DNA of 64,000 nt, taken from NCBI RefSeq assembly GCF_016861845.1, contig NZ_BOLV01000004.1, forward strand, positions 109,318-173,317, written 5' to 3'. Made by a program: the position numbers and the translations under genes. This stretch comes from Lacticaseibacillus suilingensis (GTDB lineage Bacteria > Bacillota > Bacilli > Lactobacillales > Lactobacillaceae). The notes under the pieces are model-generated. The model had not been told where the DNA came from. It made no database searches and saw only the letters and a list, made by a program, of their open reading frames with translations. Positions 34,966 to 44,293 of this stretch are shown here, in pieces (positions within the stretch are counted from its first letter, which is position 1; the number at the start of each line of letters is the position of its first letter).

Positions 34966-35783
34966 CCTTTTCTGGTAGCTAAAATCGCTTCATATTGGCG
35001 ATAAAGCGCGGTCGGGGTGGCAGCGCCGAGTAACGTCTGGGCCGCTTCAACTTGCCAAGGCTTCACGGTGACCGGGTGGAACCACGGCCAAAACGACAGG
35101 CGGGTGGAGAAATGCATCATCACGGTATCGGCATGCGGGCCGTGCTGATCGTTAAACCGGCGCGGCGCTAGGCGTTTGCCCTGGGCCAGTTTGTTCAGCG
35201 CGCTTTGGTCAGGCATGAACATGCGCTGATCCGCGCAGCGCTGACGGCACGCGGCAAACAAGCCGGTTTGGCGAATCCGGCCCAGGTTCAATAAGAGCAC
35301 CCCGGAGTTCATGTAGTCGCGGCCGAGGCGTTGATGGAAGAACCACTGGCCGTAATGATCCAGCACCCCCACACATTCGGTGGTGGTCAGCGGCTGTTCG
35401 TAGAAAGCCGTCACCGGCTTCAGGGCCAGCACGTCGGCATCGAGATAAAGCAACCGGTCCGGCAAGCCTGGCACTAGGTCGGCGTAGAGCCGCAGCATGC
35501 AGTAAGGCGTGAACCGCGTCTGCCAGTTAGCGGTTGGTGGCGCTTGTTCAACCAGAGTGGTGAGATCGAATAATTGCACGGTATTGCGTGGATCTGCCGC
35601 CTGCAAGGCAGTTTGTAGTTCGGCCGCAGCCGCCAGCGTTAACGGGGCCTTGCGCTCACCCTTGACCGTTAAGGCCGCCGTGAAGAGGTAGAGGTGTAGC
35701 GGGGCCTGGTGCTGGGCCAAAGAAAGCGCCGATAGCAGGACCCCATTTTGCACGCTGGCATCGCCGCAATAAAGAATATTCAT
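34962..35783 (-). CDS. Glycosyltransferase family 8 protein
   Basis: 273 residues, start overlapping the upstream stop as ATGA. MNILYCGDASVQNGVLLSAL at the start, DxD in LLYLDADVLALKP, and YMNSGVLLLNLGRIRQ. A diverged paralogue of the following GT8 gene (same fold, different length). Two GT8 enzymes in a row suggest two successive sugar additions to one acceptor. Confidence 0.9.
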   Translation of the reverse strand: MNILYCGDASVQNGVLLSALSLAQHQAPLHLYLFTAALTVKGERKAPLTLAAAAELQTALQAADPRNTVQLFDLTTLVEQAPPTANWQTRFTPYCMLRLYADLVPGLPDRLLYLDADVLALKPVTAFYEQPLTTTECVGVLDHYGQWFFHQRLGRDYMNSGVLLLNLGRIRQTGLFAACRQRCADQRMFMPDQSALNKLAQGKRLAPRRFNDQHGPHADTVMMHFSTRLSFWPWFHPVTVKPWQVEAAQTLLGAATPTALYRQYEAILATRKG

Positions 35784-36505
35784 GGGGTCTGCCTCCGATA
35801 TTGAATATGCTGATAGGTACTGGCTTGGGCGCGCCGCTGCATGGCGGCTTGCACCTGATGGGCCAACTGTTCCCGCCGCGCCCGCAGCGGGAGGCTTTCG
35901 TCAGGGGCAAAGGGCCCATCGAGGTAAATGGTGACGTGATGGCGCTGATAAGTCGTGGTGAAGCTGAATACCGGCCGGTTGAATTGGACGGGGTAGTGAA
36001 AACTTCCTGGTTTAAACGGCCGAATACCAGTGTAATACGGCCAAACATGGGCTTCAGGATAAATCGCCACCGGCGTGCCGGCCCCTACCACCTTTTTGAG
36101 CTGCGTCATAAAGCGCCGCGTTTGGCTAGCCGTTTCTGGCAGCACCAAGGCGCCGGCATGCGGCAGCAGCGGCCCCAGCACTGGAACGGTTAAATTCGCC
36201 GCGGCGGCTAAAGTCGCCACCGGCCGCGGGCTTAGGACGGCTGGCAAGAAGGGGTCGCCAAAGGCTTGGGTGTGATTGCCGTACAGAAAGAAGCTACCGT
36301 CAACCGATTGCAGGAGGTTGAGGTTGACGAAGCGGGCATGGAGCTTGGCCTGCCAGTAACTCTTGCCGAGCTGTCGCAGCAGCCGATAGAGCACTGGCCT
36401 TTGGCGCTGGGCCCAATCGTAATCGGCTGGTAGCGGCTGGGCTTGACCCCGGGTTTGGACAAGATCCGCATCAAAGGCGGTGTAGGTTTGAATTTTCGGT
36501 TTCAT
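35780..36505 (-). CDS. PlsC-like acyltransferase, first gene of the operon
   Basis: 241 residues from ATG 36505 behind GAGGAGGGG. Core blocks: FFLYGNHTQAFGDPFLPAV (block I with an extra residue, so the spacing from H to D is five rather than four) and AIYPEAHVWPYYTGIRPFK (block III). The YPE-x(3)-W-x-Y...RP-x-K pattern is shared with the other acyltransferase of this operon, so both belong to one unusual subgroup. Acts on an unknown lipid acceptor at the membrane. Confidence 0.75.
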   Translation of the reverse strand: MKPKIQTYTAFDADLVQTRGQAQPLPADYDWAQRQRPVLYRLLRQLGKSYWQAKLHARFVNLNLLQSVDGSFFLYGNHTQAFGDPFLPAVLSPRPVATLAAAANLTVPVLGPLLPHAGALVLPETASQTRRFMTQLKKVVGAGTPVAIYPEAHVWPYYTGIRPFKPGSFHYPVQFNRPVFSFTTTYQRHHVTIYLDGPFAPDESLPLRARREQLAHQVQAAMQRRAQASTYQHIQYRRQTP

Positions 36506-36525
36506 CTCGCCCCTCCTCGGCTTTG

Positions 36526-36578
36526 AGTGAGCACTCACTTTACCTGCCTTAGTATAATGAAAACGGTTCTTAAGTCAA
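36526..36578 (-). promoter_or_regulatory. Promoter and palindromic operator of the acyltransferase/GT8/TetR operon
   Basis: On the minus strand TTGACT (plus 36573-36578), 16-bp spacer, TATACT (plus 36551-36556). Just downstream, AGTGAG-CA-CTCACT (36526-36539) is a 14-bp palindrome covering the transcription start region, typical of TetR-family operators. Confidence 0.7.
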
Positions 36579-36761
36579 GCTTGATGCCTGGATGAAAGCA
36601 CGATGCAGCGGCATTAATGGTGTTTGAAAGCGTCATTTTCTAGCTAACAGCGATGAAAGCGGTTTGTTATTTATGCGCGAACGGTTGACGCCTTGGCCTG
36701 AGCCCTTCACAATGGAAACCAGTAGCGGCGCAAGGCGCCAACCAGACAAGGAGTGGGCTAA

Positions 36762-37571
36762 TTGATCAAATGGGTGTTTACTGATATGGACGGGACGTTG
36801 CTCGATGACGAAGGGCGGGTGACGCCGGCAAATGCGGCGTTGATTGCGCAAAGTCGGCTGCCGCTGACGCTCGTGTCGGCCCGTTCGCCGCGGGAAATGG
36901 TCGAGGCCATTGACGTGCTGCAGTTGACGGGACCGCAGATTGCTTTTAACGGCGGCATGATTTTTGAACCGACTGCCACCGGCAAACGCATTTTGACCGA
37001 AACGGCCATGGCCAGTGACACTGCGCAGGCGATTATTGGGGCGGTATTAGCAAAATTTCCATCAACGTCGGTAAGTTATTATGATGGCGAAGACTGGTAC
37101 GCGGAGCGGATGGATGAAAACATCGAAGGCGAAATTCGCGTCAGCCGGCTGCACCCGACCATCCAGCCGTATCAAGAGGTTTTCGCCACCGGTGAGCGCC
37201 ACATTCTCAAAATTATGCTGATTAACTTCGATGAAGCGGTCATGGCCAAGATGCTAGCCTTTTTCGCTGAGGCTGATTATCCTGGCGTCTCCGCGCAGCA
37301 TTCCGGCTCGGCTTGGCTAGAAATCACCTCTCAGGACGCCAAAAAATCGCGCGGCATTGCCTATCTGATGGCGAAAGAAAACCTCAAGCGCGAAGAAACC
37401 GCAGCTTTTGGCGATGGGGGCAATGACCTGCCGATGCTGAACATGGTCGGGGTGCCGATTGTGATGGGCAACGCGGCGCCGGAAATCAAGCAAGTCGGCA
37501 AGTTCATTACCAAACCTAACACCGAAAACGGCGTGGGGTATGGCATGGTGACGTATCTGAATCAAAACTAG
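36762..37571 (+). CDS. Cof-type HAD-superfamily phosphatase
   Basis: 269 residues with a TTG start at 36762, eight bases after AAGGAG; no ATG fits. HAD motif I FTDMDGTLLDDEG, motif II VSARSPREM region, motif III Lys in SQDAKKSRG, and motif IV AFGDGGNDLPML. The C2B cap of the Cof family lies between. Such enzymes dephosphorylate sugar phosphates, nucleotides or flavin precursors with low specificity. Stands alone between divergent and convergent neighbours. Confidence 0.88.
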   Translation: MIKWVFTDMDGTLLDDEGRVTPANAALIAQSRLPLTLVSARSPREMVEAIDVLQLTGPQIAFNGGMIFEPTATGKRILTETAMASDTAQAIIGAVLAKFPSTSVSYYDGEDWYAERMDENIEGEIRVSRLHPTIQPYQEVFATGERHILKIMLINFDEAVMAKMLAFFAEADYPGVSAQHSGSAWLEITSQDAKKSRGIAYLMAKENLKREETAAFGDGGNDLPMLNMVGVPIVMGNAAPEIKQVGKFITKPNTENGVGYGMVTYLNQN

Positions 37572-37579
37572 CACAAAAG

Positions 37580-37616
37580 AAGGCCCTTCGGATTCATGGT
37601 GAATCCGAAGGGCCTT
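37580..37616. terminator. Bidirectional terminator with a 17-bp perfect stem
   Basis: AAGGCCCTTCGGATTCA (37580-37596) and its exact complement (37600-37616). Minus-strand side is followed by TTCTTTTGT, so it mainly serves the OatA-like gene; it also closes the HAD gene. Confidence 0.85.
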
Positions 37617-37629
37617 ACTGTTTCTAAGC

Positions 37630-39585
37630 TTATTTCTTGGCTGGTTTCTTAGCCGCTTCAATCAGACCATTATTGATGGTTTGGGCGAACAGGACATCGC
37701 CATCGTCATGGCCGCCGAAGTGCACGCCATCGGTGCCTTTGAAGACATGGGGATGTTGCGGGGCGATTTTGCCCCAGTCGGCAATGGTGATCCACTTATA
37801 CTTGGCCGGCAGTTGGCGCTCCAGTTCTGCCAGTTTGCTGGAGTTCCAGCTTGGGCTGGCCTGGGCGTTGTACGGCGTCATGAAGACCAGCTTATGCCCG
37901 GGCTTGATGCCGGCAATGACCCGGTCTAACACCTGCGCGTAATCATCCAGCGCGTTGGTGCCAACGCTGAGGACAACGAACTCGCGCAACTGGCCGGCTT
38001 GCTGCATCTGCATCATCAAATCATAGGCCTCGTTCATCTTGCGATCCCCAGCCGCATTGACCTCGGAGTTGGCCACATGCGGGCCGAGGTAATGGGCCGT
38101 GCCCAGCGTCACTGAGTCGCCAATGATGGTGACGCCGGCAGGAATGCCGTACTTCGCGGCGGTGCTGTTTTGATTGACCGCGGCATAGCTGTCCGGATGC
38201 GCTTTGGCGGCCGCGGCGGCGTCTTTTTTCGCTTGGGCCATCAGATCAGCTTGGGCTGTTTTCTTGGGATCATGGGCCGCCATGATGATTTTTTCACTGG
38301 TGTTATATTGGGCAACGTCTTGCTGAATCCCACCGATCCACAAGCTTTGCTCCAAATGCGACAGCTCTGGCGCCGCTTGCACGCGTTGCACGGTGACGAC
38401 GGTGAGGGCTAAAGCCGCGACGATGACTGGGGCGGCCACATAGCGACCAGGCAGCCGGAAGTGCAGGAACTTCCCTTGGCGGCCAGCAATCACGGGTTCG
38501 ATGATGTAGTAGGACAACGCCGAGAACGCCCCGCCGACGAGGACGGTCAGGCCAGCGGCGAGCGTATTATCCATCCGGTGGGAGAAAATCACATACAACG
38601 GCCAATGATACAGGTACAAGCTGTAAGAAATATCCGCTAGAAAGGTAATCACTTTAGGTTCGGCAATGGTCGGGGTTTTTTCGTGCAAAATTCGCGCCGC
38701 CACAATCATCACCCCAGCCAGCAGGGTGGCGACCAGCAAGCCATAGTTGTAAGTGGCAATTTGGTCGAAATCAAGCCCAAAACCCAGCGCAATCAGCAGA
38801 GCTGCGGCGCCTGCCATCACTGCGGCAGGGACCCAAGCGTTGATGCGCTTGAAGCTCTGGGTGAACCAATTCGGCAGCACCGCCACGCCGGTCAAGGTGC
38901 CAATCATGGCGCCGACAAAGAACGGGAAGCTGTGGGTGAAACTGGAGAAGTAAACCGGCGAGAAGTCTTTCAGGCCTTGCGCTTGCACCACCATCAACAA
39001 GTAAGTAACGATGGCCAGGACGCCGGAAACGCCGAACATCGCCATGCGAAAATCGGTGCGTCGCGCTGTGGCGGTTTCCGGCCGCTTTTGGAAGACGCGG
39101 CTGAGCAGGTAAGCCACCACGCCCCAGATCAGGTAAAAGTGCATTTCAACTGCTAAGGACCAAGTGTGCACGAATAAGTGCGGAATAAAGTTGTTTTCGT
39201 AGGAACCACCAGTGGCGATTTCAAAGAAATTCGTCACAAAGCCCACCGCCGCGGCAATTTGCTGGCCAATGTTGGTGATAAAGTCGGTGCCCACGAGGAA
39301 GGTGAAGGGAATGACGACCAGCACCGCCAGGACTAACGGCGGCACGATGCGGTAGAACCGCCGCCGATAAAACGCCAGCAAACCAAAGGTATGAGTGCGA
39401 GCGAATTCATCAATCATCAGGCTGGTGATCAAAAAACCGGAAAAGGTGAAGAAGATATCAACGCCGATAAAACCGCCGGGGTATTCATTTTGGAAAAAAT
39501 GATAGGTTAAGACCAACACCAGGCCGGTGACGCGGACAAGACTGAACCATTTGATTCTAATGTGTTTGTGCGTGGTACTGGCCAT
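37630..39585 (-). CDS. oatA: OatA-like O-acyltransferase (acyltransferase-3 plus SGNH domain)
   Basis: 651 residues. About ten to eleven membrane segments of the acyltransferase-3 family (VRVTGLVLVLTYHFFQNEYP, GGFIGVDIFFTFSGFLI, RRRFYRIVPPLVLAV, WSLAVEMHFYLIWG), then an extracellular SGNH esterase-like domain with GDSVTLGTAHY and DGVHFGGH carrying the catalytic Ser and Asp/His. This matches peptidoglycan O-acetyltransferases OatA, which move acetyl groups across the membrane to N-acetylmuramic acid and raise lysozyme resistance; modification of another wall polymer is possible. It overlaps the upstream MORN gene by 29 bp. Confidence 0.87.
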   Translation of the reverse strand: MASTTHKHIRIKWFSLVRVTGLVLVLTYHFFQNEYPGGFIGVDIFFTFSGFLITSLMIDEFARTHTFGLLAFYRRRFYRIVPPLVLAVLVVIPFTFLVGTDFITNIGQQIAAAVGFVTNFFEIATGGSYENNFIPHLFVHTWSLAVEMHFYLIWGVVAYLLSRVFQKRPETATARRTDFRMAMFGVSGVLAIVTYLLMVVQAQGLKDFSPVYFSSFTHSFPFFVGAMIGTLTGVAVLPNWFTQSFKRINAWVPAAVMAGAAALLIALGFGLDFDQIATYNYGLLVATLLAGVMIVAARILHEKTPTIAEPKVITFLADISYSLYLYHWPLYVIFSHRMDNTLAAGLTVLVGGAFSALSYYIIEPVIAGRQGKFLHFRLPGRYVAAPVIVAALALTVVTVQRVQAAPELSHLEQSLWIGGIQQDVAQYNTSEKIIMAAHDPKKTAQADLMAQAKKDAAAAAKAHPDSYAAVNQNSTAAKYGIPAGVTIIGDSVTLGTAHYLGPHVANSEVNAAGDRKMNEAYDLMMQMQQAGQLREFVVLSVGTNALDDYAQVLDRVIAGIKPGHKLVFMTPYNAQASPSWNSSKLAELERQLPAKYKWITIADWGKIAPQHPHVFKGTDGVHFGGHDDGDVLFAQTINNGLIEAAKKPAKK

Positions 39586-39943
39586 TTTTGAAGAACCCCC
39601 GATATGTCTTATTTTGTTTCGTGGTTAAGGTGCCACTGCCGGTGACCGCGCCGGCTTTAAAGGTGCCGGTATACCGCCAGCCTTCATGCGAGGTGAAGGT
39701 GCCTTGACCATTGAAGCGACCGTCTTTGAAATTGCCCTTGTAGCGGTCGCCGTTTTTCATCGTCAGCTGGCCTTGGCCGCTGAACTTATGTTTGAAGACC
39801 TGGCCATCATAAGTAATCTGACCAGAATTCAAGGTGTAATGCGCATGGTGCGGTGTTTGCGGCATGAGGGCGATGACCGCGAAAACCACGATCACCAGCA
39901 CGGTTGCGAGCTCAAGCCCAGCTCTTAAGCGCGATGTTTTCAA
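39557..39943 (-). CDS. Membrane-anchored MORN-repeat protein
   Basis: 128 residues with a TTG start at 39943, seven bases from GGAGGAG. One N-terminal membrane helix (LELATVLVIVVFAVIALM) and then about four MORN-type repeats: YDGQVFKHKFSGQGQL, YKGNFKDGRFNGQGTF, YTGTFKAGAVTGSGTL, YRGFFKNGQYH. It should sit outside the membrane. The gene overlaps the OatA-like gene, so the two are coupled; the MORN protein may be a partner or scaffold of the acetyltransferase. Confidence 0.85.
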   Translation of the reverse strand: MKTSRLRAGLELATVLVIVVFAVIALMPQTPHHAHYTLNSGQITYDGQVFKHKFSGQGQLTMKNGDRYKGNFKDGRFNGQGTFTSHEGWRYTGTFKAGAVTGSGTLTTKQNKTYRGFFKNGQYHAQTH

Positions 39944-40058
39944 AATGATACTCCTCCCTGGTACATACCTTACTATCTTAGAGGAAAGCCCACCGGTTTG
40001 AAAGTTGAAATGAACCAGTTTTCAAAGAAAATTGTTGCTGATTTCAAAAAGACGGGCT

Positions 40059-40167
40059 GTGCAAAAAGGCGGTTTTGGAGCCGACAGGTAGCCTAGCCAT
40101 CCACCAAGTCCGACCTTTGGACTCGGTGGATGGCGTAGCTAGCTGCTCGGCTCCGGCCTTTTGGCAC
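40059..40167. repeat. Intergenic long palindrome (repeat family copy R1, diverged)
   Basis: A 109-nt imperfect hairpin: arms GTGCAAAAAGGC (40059-40070) and GCCTTTTGGCAC (40156-40167), inner GAGCCGA/CGGCTC, and a strong GCCATCCACC/GGTGGATGGC core. It shares TAGCCTAGCC and GTAGCTAGCTGCTCGG with the other copies. Lies between the MORN and ThrE-like genes. Confidence 0.7.
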
Positions 40168-40206
40168 GTAACTCTGCTGGAAGTTCGGAGTGAATCCAAG
40201 GATGCG

Positions 40207-40659
40207 TTAGCGCCGCGCTTCAAACCAGTGGCGCAGCGGGCGGCGAATCGGTTTAAAAATCGCTTCTGCAATCACAAAGCCCACCGCCAGGCCAATGGCG
40301 ATGCTCAAGGTTTTGACCAAGCCCGCTTGCGCCGCCGTTTCGCGGCCTAAGGTAAAGTTTTTCATACTCATATAGATAATGGCGCCTGGCACCAGCGACA
40401 CGAGGCTGGGGATGTACATCACATTGACTGGGGCTTTCACCCAAATCGCGGCAACGTTGGCGAGCAGGCCAATGGTCGTTGCCGCCAGGAGATTCGGTAA
40501 AATCATGTTCGGCGTTTGGCCGGCGACCACCACATACACGACCCAGGCCAAGCTGCCGGTGATGCCGGCTGGCAATAAAGTGCGCTTGGGGATATTGGTG
40601 ATGATGCCAAAGCCAATGGTGGAGGCAAAGGAGACCACGAGTTCAATCAGCAATCTCAT
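40207..40659 (-). CDS. ThrE-like exporter, small subunit (DUF3815 type)
   Basis: 150 residues with four membrane segments: TIGFGIITNIPKRTLLPAG, SLAWVVYVVV, GLLANVAAIWVKAP, FVIAEAIF. It corresponds to the C-terminal half of ThrE. Start overlaps the upstream gene stop, so the two subunits are coupled. Function in the family: export of threonine or serine. Confidence 0.85.
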   Translation of the reverse strand: MRLLIELVVSFASTIGFGIITNIPKRTLLPAGITGSLAWVVYVVVAGQTPNMILPNLLAATTIGLLANVAAIWVKAPVNVMYIPSLVSLVPGAIIYMSMKNFTLGRETAAQAGLVKTLSIAIGLAVGFVIAEAIFKPIRRPLRHWFEARR

Positions 40660-41420
40660 AGCGCACCTCCTAACAGCAGCGAAACGCAGGCGCTGCCGAC
40701 CACCACGCCGGCGCCAATTGCCCCGGCAACCATGATGGCATCCATCGCCCGCACCAAACCGGAAATGGTGTGGCGGGCAATCAGCTCACGTAAGGAATTG
40801 GTAATGGCCACGCCAGGCACTAAGGGCATTAAAGCTGAAATAATGATGTTATCGGCGCTGGTCGCCACGCCGAGGCGCTGGAGTAAGGTGGCAAGCAGGC
40901 CGATCACCATGCCGCCAAGGCCAATGCTGATGTAAGGGGTCGTTGTGCGCCGACCTAACCACTGCGAAGCAAGGTAGCCGCCAATGCCGACAAAAAAGGC
41001 GAGGCCGAGGTCGGCCCAGGTCGCTTGAAACACCAGCATCGGCGCCACTGACACTAAGCCGGCGCCGAGGATTTTTTGCGGCCAGGAATAGTCGCGGCGT
41101 GAGGATTCAATGGTGGTCAGGCGGCTTTCAAGGGTGGCATAATCAATGGTGCCGCTGGTAAACGCCCGGGATAACGAGTTGATGCGATCCACTTGCCGCA
41201 GATTGAAGTCCTTGGTGCGCACCTTAATCAAATGGGTCGCGGTATCGGTGTCGGCGTCGACAAAAATCGCGGTCATTTCGGCGTGACATGAAATTGGCAC
41301 CCCAGCCGCGGCGCCGATATATTCGACCGTACTTTCCACGCGGCCGGTTTCGGCTCCATTTTCCAATAATATTTTCCCCACTCGGCCACATAAGGCAATG
41401 ACCTGCTTTTCACTTGGCAT
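40656..41420 (-). CDS. ThrE-like exporter, large subunit (DUF1212 type)
   Basis: 254 residues from ATG 41420 behind GGAGGTGG. Cytoplasmic N-terminal domain (LCGRVGKILLENGAETGRVE, ISCHAEMTAIFV, the conserved amphipathic block of ThrE) followed by five membrane segments. With the small subunit it makes a split ThrE-type amino acid exporter. No promoter is clear in the 60 bp before it. Confidence 0.87.
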   Translation of the reverse strand: MPSEKQVIALCGRVGKILLENGAETGRVESTVEYIGAAAGVPISCHAEMTAIFVDADTDTATHLIKVRTKDFNLRQVDRINSLSRAFTSGTIDYATLESRLTTIESSRRDYSWPQKILGAGLVSVAPMLVFQATWADLGLAFFVGIGGYLASQWLGRRTTTPYISIGLGGMVIGLLATLLQRLGVATSADNIIISALMPLVPGVAITNSLRELIARHTISGLVRAMDAIMVAGAIGAGVVVGSACVSLLLGGAL

Positions 41421-41475
41421 CTTGCCACCTCCGACTGCTTTCAAGTTTACGCTGTTAATGAAACGTGAAGCAAGC

Positions 41476-41503
41476 AAAAACCGGACCGTCTGCACGGTCC
41501 GGT
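41476..41503 (-). terminator. Terminator of the gal operon
   Basis: ACCGGACCGT (41480-41489), loop CTGC, ACGGTCCGGT (41494-41503). On the minus strand the A run 41476-41480 becomes the U tract, 16 bp after the galT stop. Confidence 0.92.
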
Positions 41504-41519
41504 TCAATCAAAGTTTGGC

Positions 41520-42980
41520 TTAAAGCGCAGCGATAAACCGCCCGAAGGCAGCTTGGCCCGCTTCATCGCGTTTGAAGACGCCGGCGTCTTCAAGCACGCG
41601 GGCGAACACGCGGCCCACGGCTTCGTTTAGCTGCCCCGTGGCATTGGTTTCCGTCCAGGTGAACTGGTCCTGCAGCTGCTTGGCCCAAGGTAGATGAGAA
41701 GGCTCAATCTGGTTGGGCTGGCCCAGCAGGTACTTTTTGACCTCAGTGAGCTCATTTGCCAGCCGCGCTGGTAGGACGGCGAGGCCCATGACTTCAATCA
41801 AGCCGATGTTTTCGCGCTTGATGTGCTGAACATCTTGGTGCGGGTGGAAAATACCGTCAGGATATTCGGCCGAAGTCTGGTTGTCGCGCAGGACCAGGTC
41901 CAGTTGATAAGCATCACCGACGCGGCGGGCAATCGGGGTTACGGTGTGATGCGGCGTCCCATCCGTGAAGGCGCGCACTGACACGGCTTCATCGCTGTAG
42001 GCTGCCCAAGTGGCGCGAATGTGTTCCGCTGCTTCGGCCAGCTGTTCACGGTTGGCCGAGGTTAAGCGAATCACACTCATTGGCCAGCGCACAATGCCAG
42101 CTTCAACGGCATCGTAGTTAGGCAAATTGATGGCCTTTTCCACTGGGGCTTTGGCCATGGCGAAAGTGTGGTGGCCGCCTTGATAGTGTTCGTGGCTGAG
42201 CATCGAGCCGCCAACAATCGGCAGATCGGCATTCGAGCCGACGAAGTAGGTTGGTAGCATGTGGACGATCGCCAGCAGGTTCGTGAAAGTGGTGCGATTG
42301 ATGTGCATCGGTTCATGCACGCTGTCGAGGAAAATGGCGTGTTCTGGGAAGTAGGCATATGGTGAATACTGGAAGCCCCAGGTTTGGCCATTGAGCTGAA
42401 AGCGCACAATGCGGTGGTTGCCCCGGGCCGGGTAGTCGGCGCGGCCGCGGTAGCCCTCATTTTCTAGGCACAGTTGACACAGGGGGTAACCCAACGCCTT
42501 CACCTTAGCAGCGGCGGCGATGTCTTTGGGATCCTTTTCCGGTTTGGACAAGTTAATGGTGATTTCGAGCTCACCATAAGGCGTCTGAGCCGGGAACTGG
42601 ATATTTTTAGCAATGGCCCGAGTTTGAATGTAATTATTCGCCCGCGACAGCTGATAAAACCAATCGGTCGCTGTGCTGGGACTGGTGGCATAGGCGCCCC
42701 AGAATTGGCGGTTGACGGAGCTTGGCAGCGGGGTGGCAAGGGCCATCAACTCCGCCTCCAAAATCTGCTTGGCCGCGGTGGTGGCTTCGCACACGCCGTT
42801 TTGCACGGCGGCTTGGACGAGCAGGTCGAGGTTGTCCAGCCCGGCTTCCGCCCCGGCGAGACTTTGCGCTTCATCGCCGACCAAAGCCAAGGTCCGATTG
42901 GTCAAATAGACTTGATCCAGCGCGGTGTAATCGTGGTTCAGCTCCAGGCACCAGTTGACATGACGTTCAACGGCTTTCAC
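41520..42980 (-). CDS. galT: UDP-glucose-hexose-1-phosphate uridylyltransferase (class II GalT)
   Basis: 486 residues, GTG start overlapping the galE stop (GTGA). This is the long Firmicute form of GalT, with [40 protein letters not shown] (the His-rich block) and [24 protein letters not shown]. It converts galactose-1-phosphate and UDP-glucose to glucose-1-phosphate and UDP-galactose in the Leloir pathway. Last gene of the gal unit. Confidence 0.96.
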   Translation of the reverse strand: MKAVERHVNWCLELNHDYTALDQVYLTNRTLALVGDEAQSLAGAEAGLDNLDLLVQAAVQNGVCEATTAAKQILEAELMALATPLPSSVNRQFWGAYATSPSTATDWFYQLSRANNYIQTRAIAKNIQFPAQTPYGELEITINLSKPEKDPKDIAAAAKVKALGYPLCQLCLENEGYRGRADYPARGNHRIVRFQLNGQTWGFQYSPYAYFPEHAIFLDSVHEPMHINRTTFTNLLAIVHMLPTYFVGSNADLPIVGGSMLSHEHYQGGHHTFAMAKAPVEKAINLPNYDAVEAGIVRWPMSVIRLTSANREQLAEAAEHIRATWAAYSDEAVSVRAFTDGTPHHTVTPIARRVGDAYQLDLVLRDNQTSAEYPDGIFHPHQDVQHIKRENIGLIEVMGLAVLPARLANELTEVKKYLLGQPNQIEPSHLPWAKQLQDQFTWTETNATGQLNEAVGRVFARVLEDAGVFKRDEAGQAAFGRFIAAL

Positions 42981-43972
42981 TGGCGATCACCGAAGCCTTC
43001 CGGATGATTCTCATGCCAGTTCCAAGCATCGCCGATGATTTTTTCGACATCATCGAATTGCGGCTTCCAGCCCAGGACGCTGCGCGCTTTGTCAGAAGCA
43101 GCAATCAACGTGCTTGGGTCGCCAGGGCGGCGCGGACCGATTTTGGCAGGAATGGCCTGGCCGGTGACTTTGCGGGCGGCGTTGAGAATTTCCAAGTTAG
43201 AAAAGCCCGTGGCAGAACCGATGTTGAAGGCGTCACTGGCATTGCCCGCCCGCAGGTAGTTCAAGGCCAAAATGTGAGCGTCGGCGAGGTCAACGACATG
43301 GACATAGTCGCGGACGTTGGTGCCGTCTTTGGTTGGGTAATCATCGCCAAAGATTTGCAAATTGTCTCGCGTGCCAGCGGCGGCTTGCAAGATAATCGGA
43401 ATCAGATGGGTTTCCGGATGGTGATCTTCCCCGATGCTGCCATCAGGCATGGCGCCTGCCACGTTGAAGTAGCGCAAGGCGACGAAGTGAATGCCATAAG
43501 CGACATCGGCCCACTTGATGATTTTTTCCATGGCCAGTTTGGATTCACCGTAAGGATTGGTTGGGACTTGCGGGTCAGATTCCTTAATCGGAATCTGTTT
43601 GGGTTCGCCGTAAGTCGCGGCAGTGGAGGAGAAGACAATCTTGTCGATGCCGAATTGCTTCATCGCTTCCAGCAGCGTGATCATGCCGCCGGTATTGTTG
43701 TCAAAATACTTCAGTGGATCCTGCATGGATTCTGGCACGATGGAGAAGGCAGCAAAGTGGATAATCGCGTCGATTTTTTCGGTGCTAAATACCTGACTCA
43801 AGAAATGGTAATCGCGAATGTCGCCCTGGTAAAAGCGCGCTTTTTTGTCAATGGCGCGTTCATGGCCGGTGATCAGGTTGTCCAAAACCACCACATCTTC
43901 GCCGGCTTTAACCAGTTGAGCGACGGTATGAGAGCCGATATAGCCGGCCCCGCCTAAAACTGCAATTGTCAT
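42977..43972 (-). CDS. galE: UDP-glucose 4-epimerase
   Basis: 331 residues; RBS AAGGAGA before the ATG. NAD-binding [10 protein letters not shown], catalytic Ser/Tyr/Lys in [11 protein letters not shown] and [12 protein letters not shown], and [17 protein letters not shown]. Interconverts UDP-galactose and UDP-glucose, supporting both galactose use and supply of UDP-galactose for wall sugars. Between it and galK lie two tandem palindromic repeats, so readthrough from galK may be affected. Confidence 0.97.
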   Translation of the reverse strand: MTIAVLGGAGYIGSHTVAQLVKAGEDVVVLDNLITGHERAIDKKARFYQGDIRDYHFLSQVFSTEKIDAIIHFAAFSIVPESMQDPLKYFDNNTGGMITLLEAMKQFGIDKIVFSSTAATYGEPKQIPIKESDPQVPTNPYGESKLAMEKIIKWADVAYGIHFVALRYFNVAGAMPDGSIGEDHHPETHLIPIILQAAAGTRDNLQIFGDDYPTKDGTNVRDYVHVVDLADAHILALNYLRAGNASDAFNIGSATGFSNLEILNAARKVTGQAIPAKIGPRRPGDPSTLIAASDKARSVLGWKPQFDDVEKIIGDAWNWHENHPEGFGDRQ

Positions 43973-44025
43973 ATGATAAGATCTCCTTTTTGAGTGATGA
44001 AACCATGGAAAGTAAATGTTTCCGG

Positions 44026-44290
44026 CTCCGCAGCTTGTAGTTGCGCTCCGAGTGGCTAACGCCCGAGCAGCTAGCTACACCTGAGGTCTCGCCGGCAAAG
44101 TGCGCCAGCAATACCTCAGGCTAGGCTATCTGTCGGGCTAAGAACAGCCACTCTCCGCAGCCTGTAGTTGCGCTCCGGCGGGCAACGCGGGCGTGGCTAG
44201 CTACGCTCCGGTCCTTGCAGCCGAAGAACGGCTTTAATGCCCAGAGCTAGGCTATCCATCCCGCTAAATGCGCCCGCCTCCGCAGCCTGA
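44026..44290. repeat. Two tandem palindromic repeats (copies R2 and R3) between galK and galE
   Basis: Units start at CTCCGCAGC boundaries 44026, 44153 and a terminal partial boundary 44278-44290 (period 127 and 125 bp). R2 hairpin: GAGTGGCT (44050-44057) with AGCCACTC (44146-44153), inner GCCCGA/TCGGGC and ACCTGAGG/CCTCAGG. R3 hairpin: GGCGGGC (44177-44183) with GCCCGCC (44272-44278) and a GCTAGCT/GCTAGGC inner part. TAGTTGCGCTCCG follows each boundary. The end lies three bases from the galK stop. Confidence 0.88.
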
Positions 44291-44293
44291 TTT

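Noticed and set aside
40059..40167. Reading the long palindromes as ordinary terminators or as CRISPR repeats.
   Set aside because: They lack T runs and are larger than terminators, the units are adjacent or scattered rather than regularly spaced, and there are no spacers; no cas genes are present.
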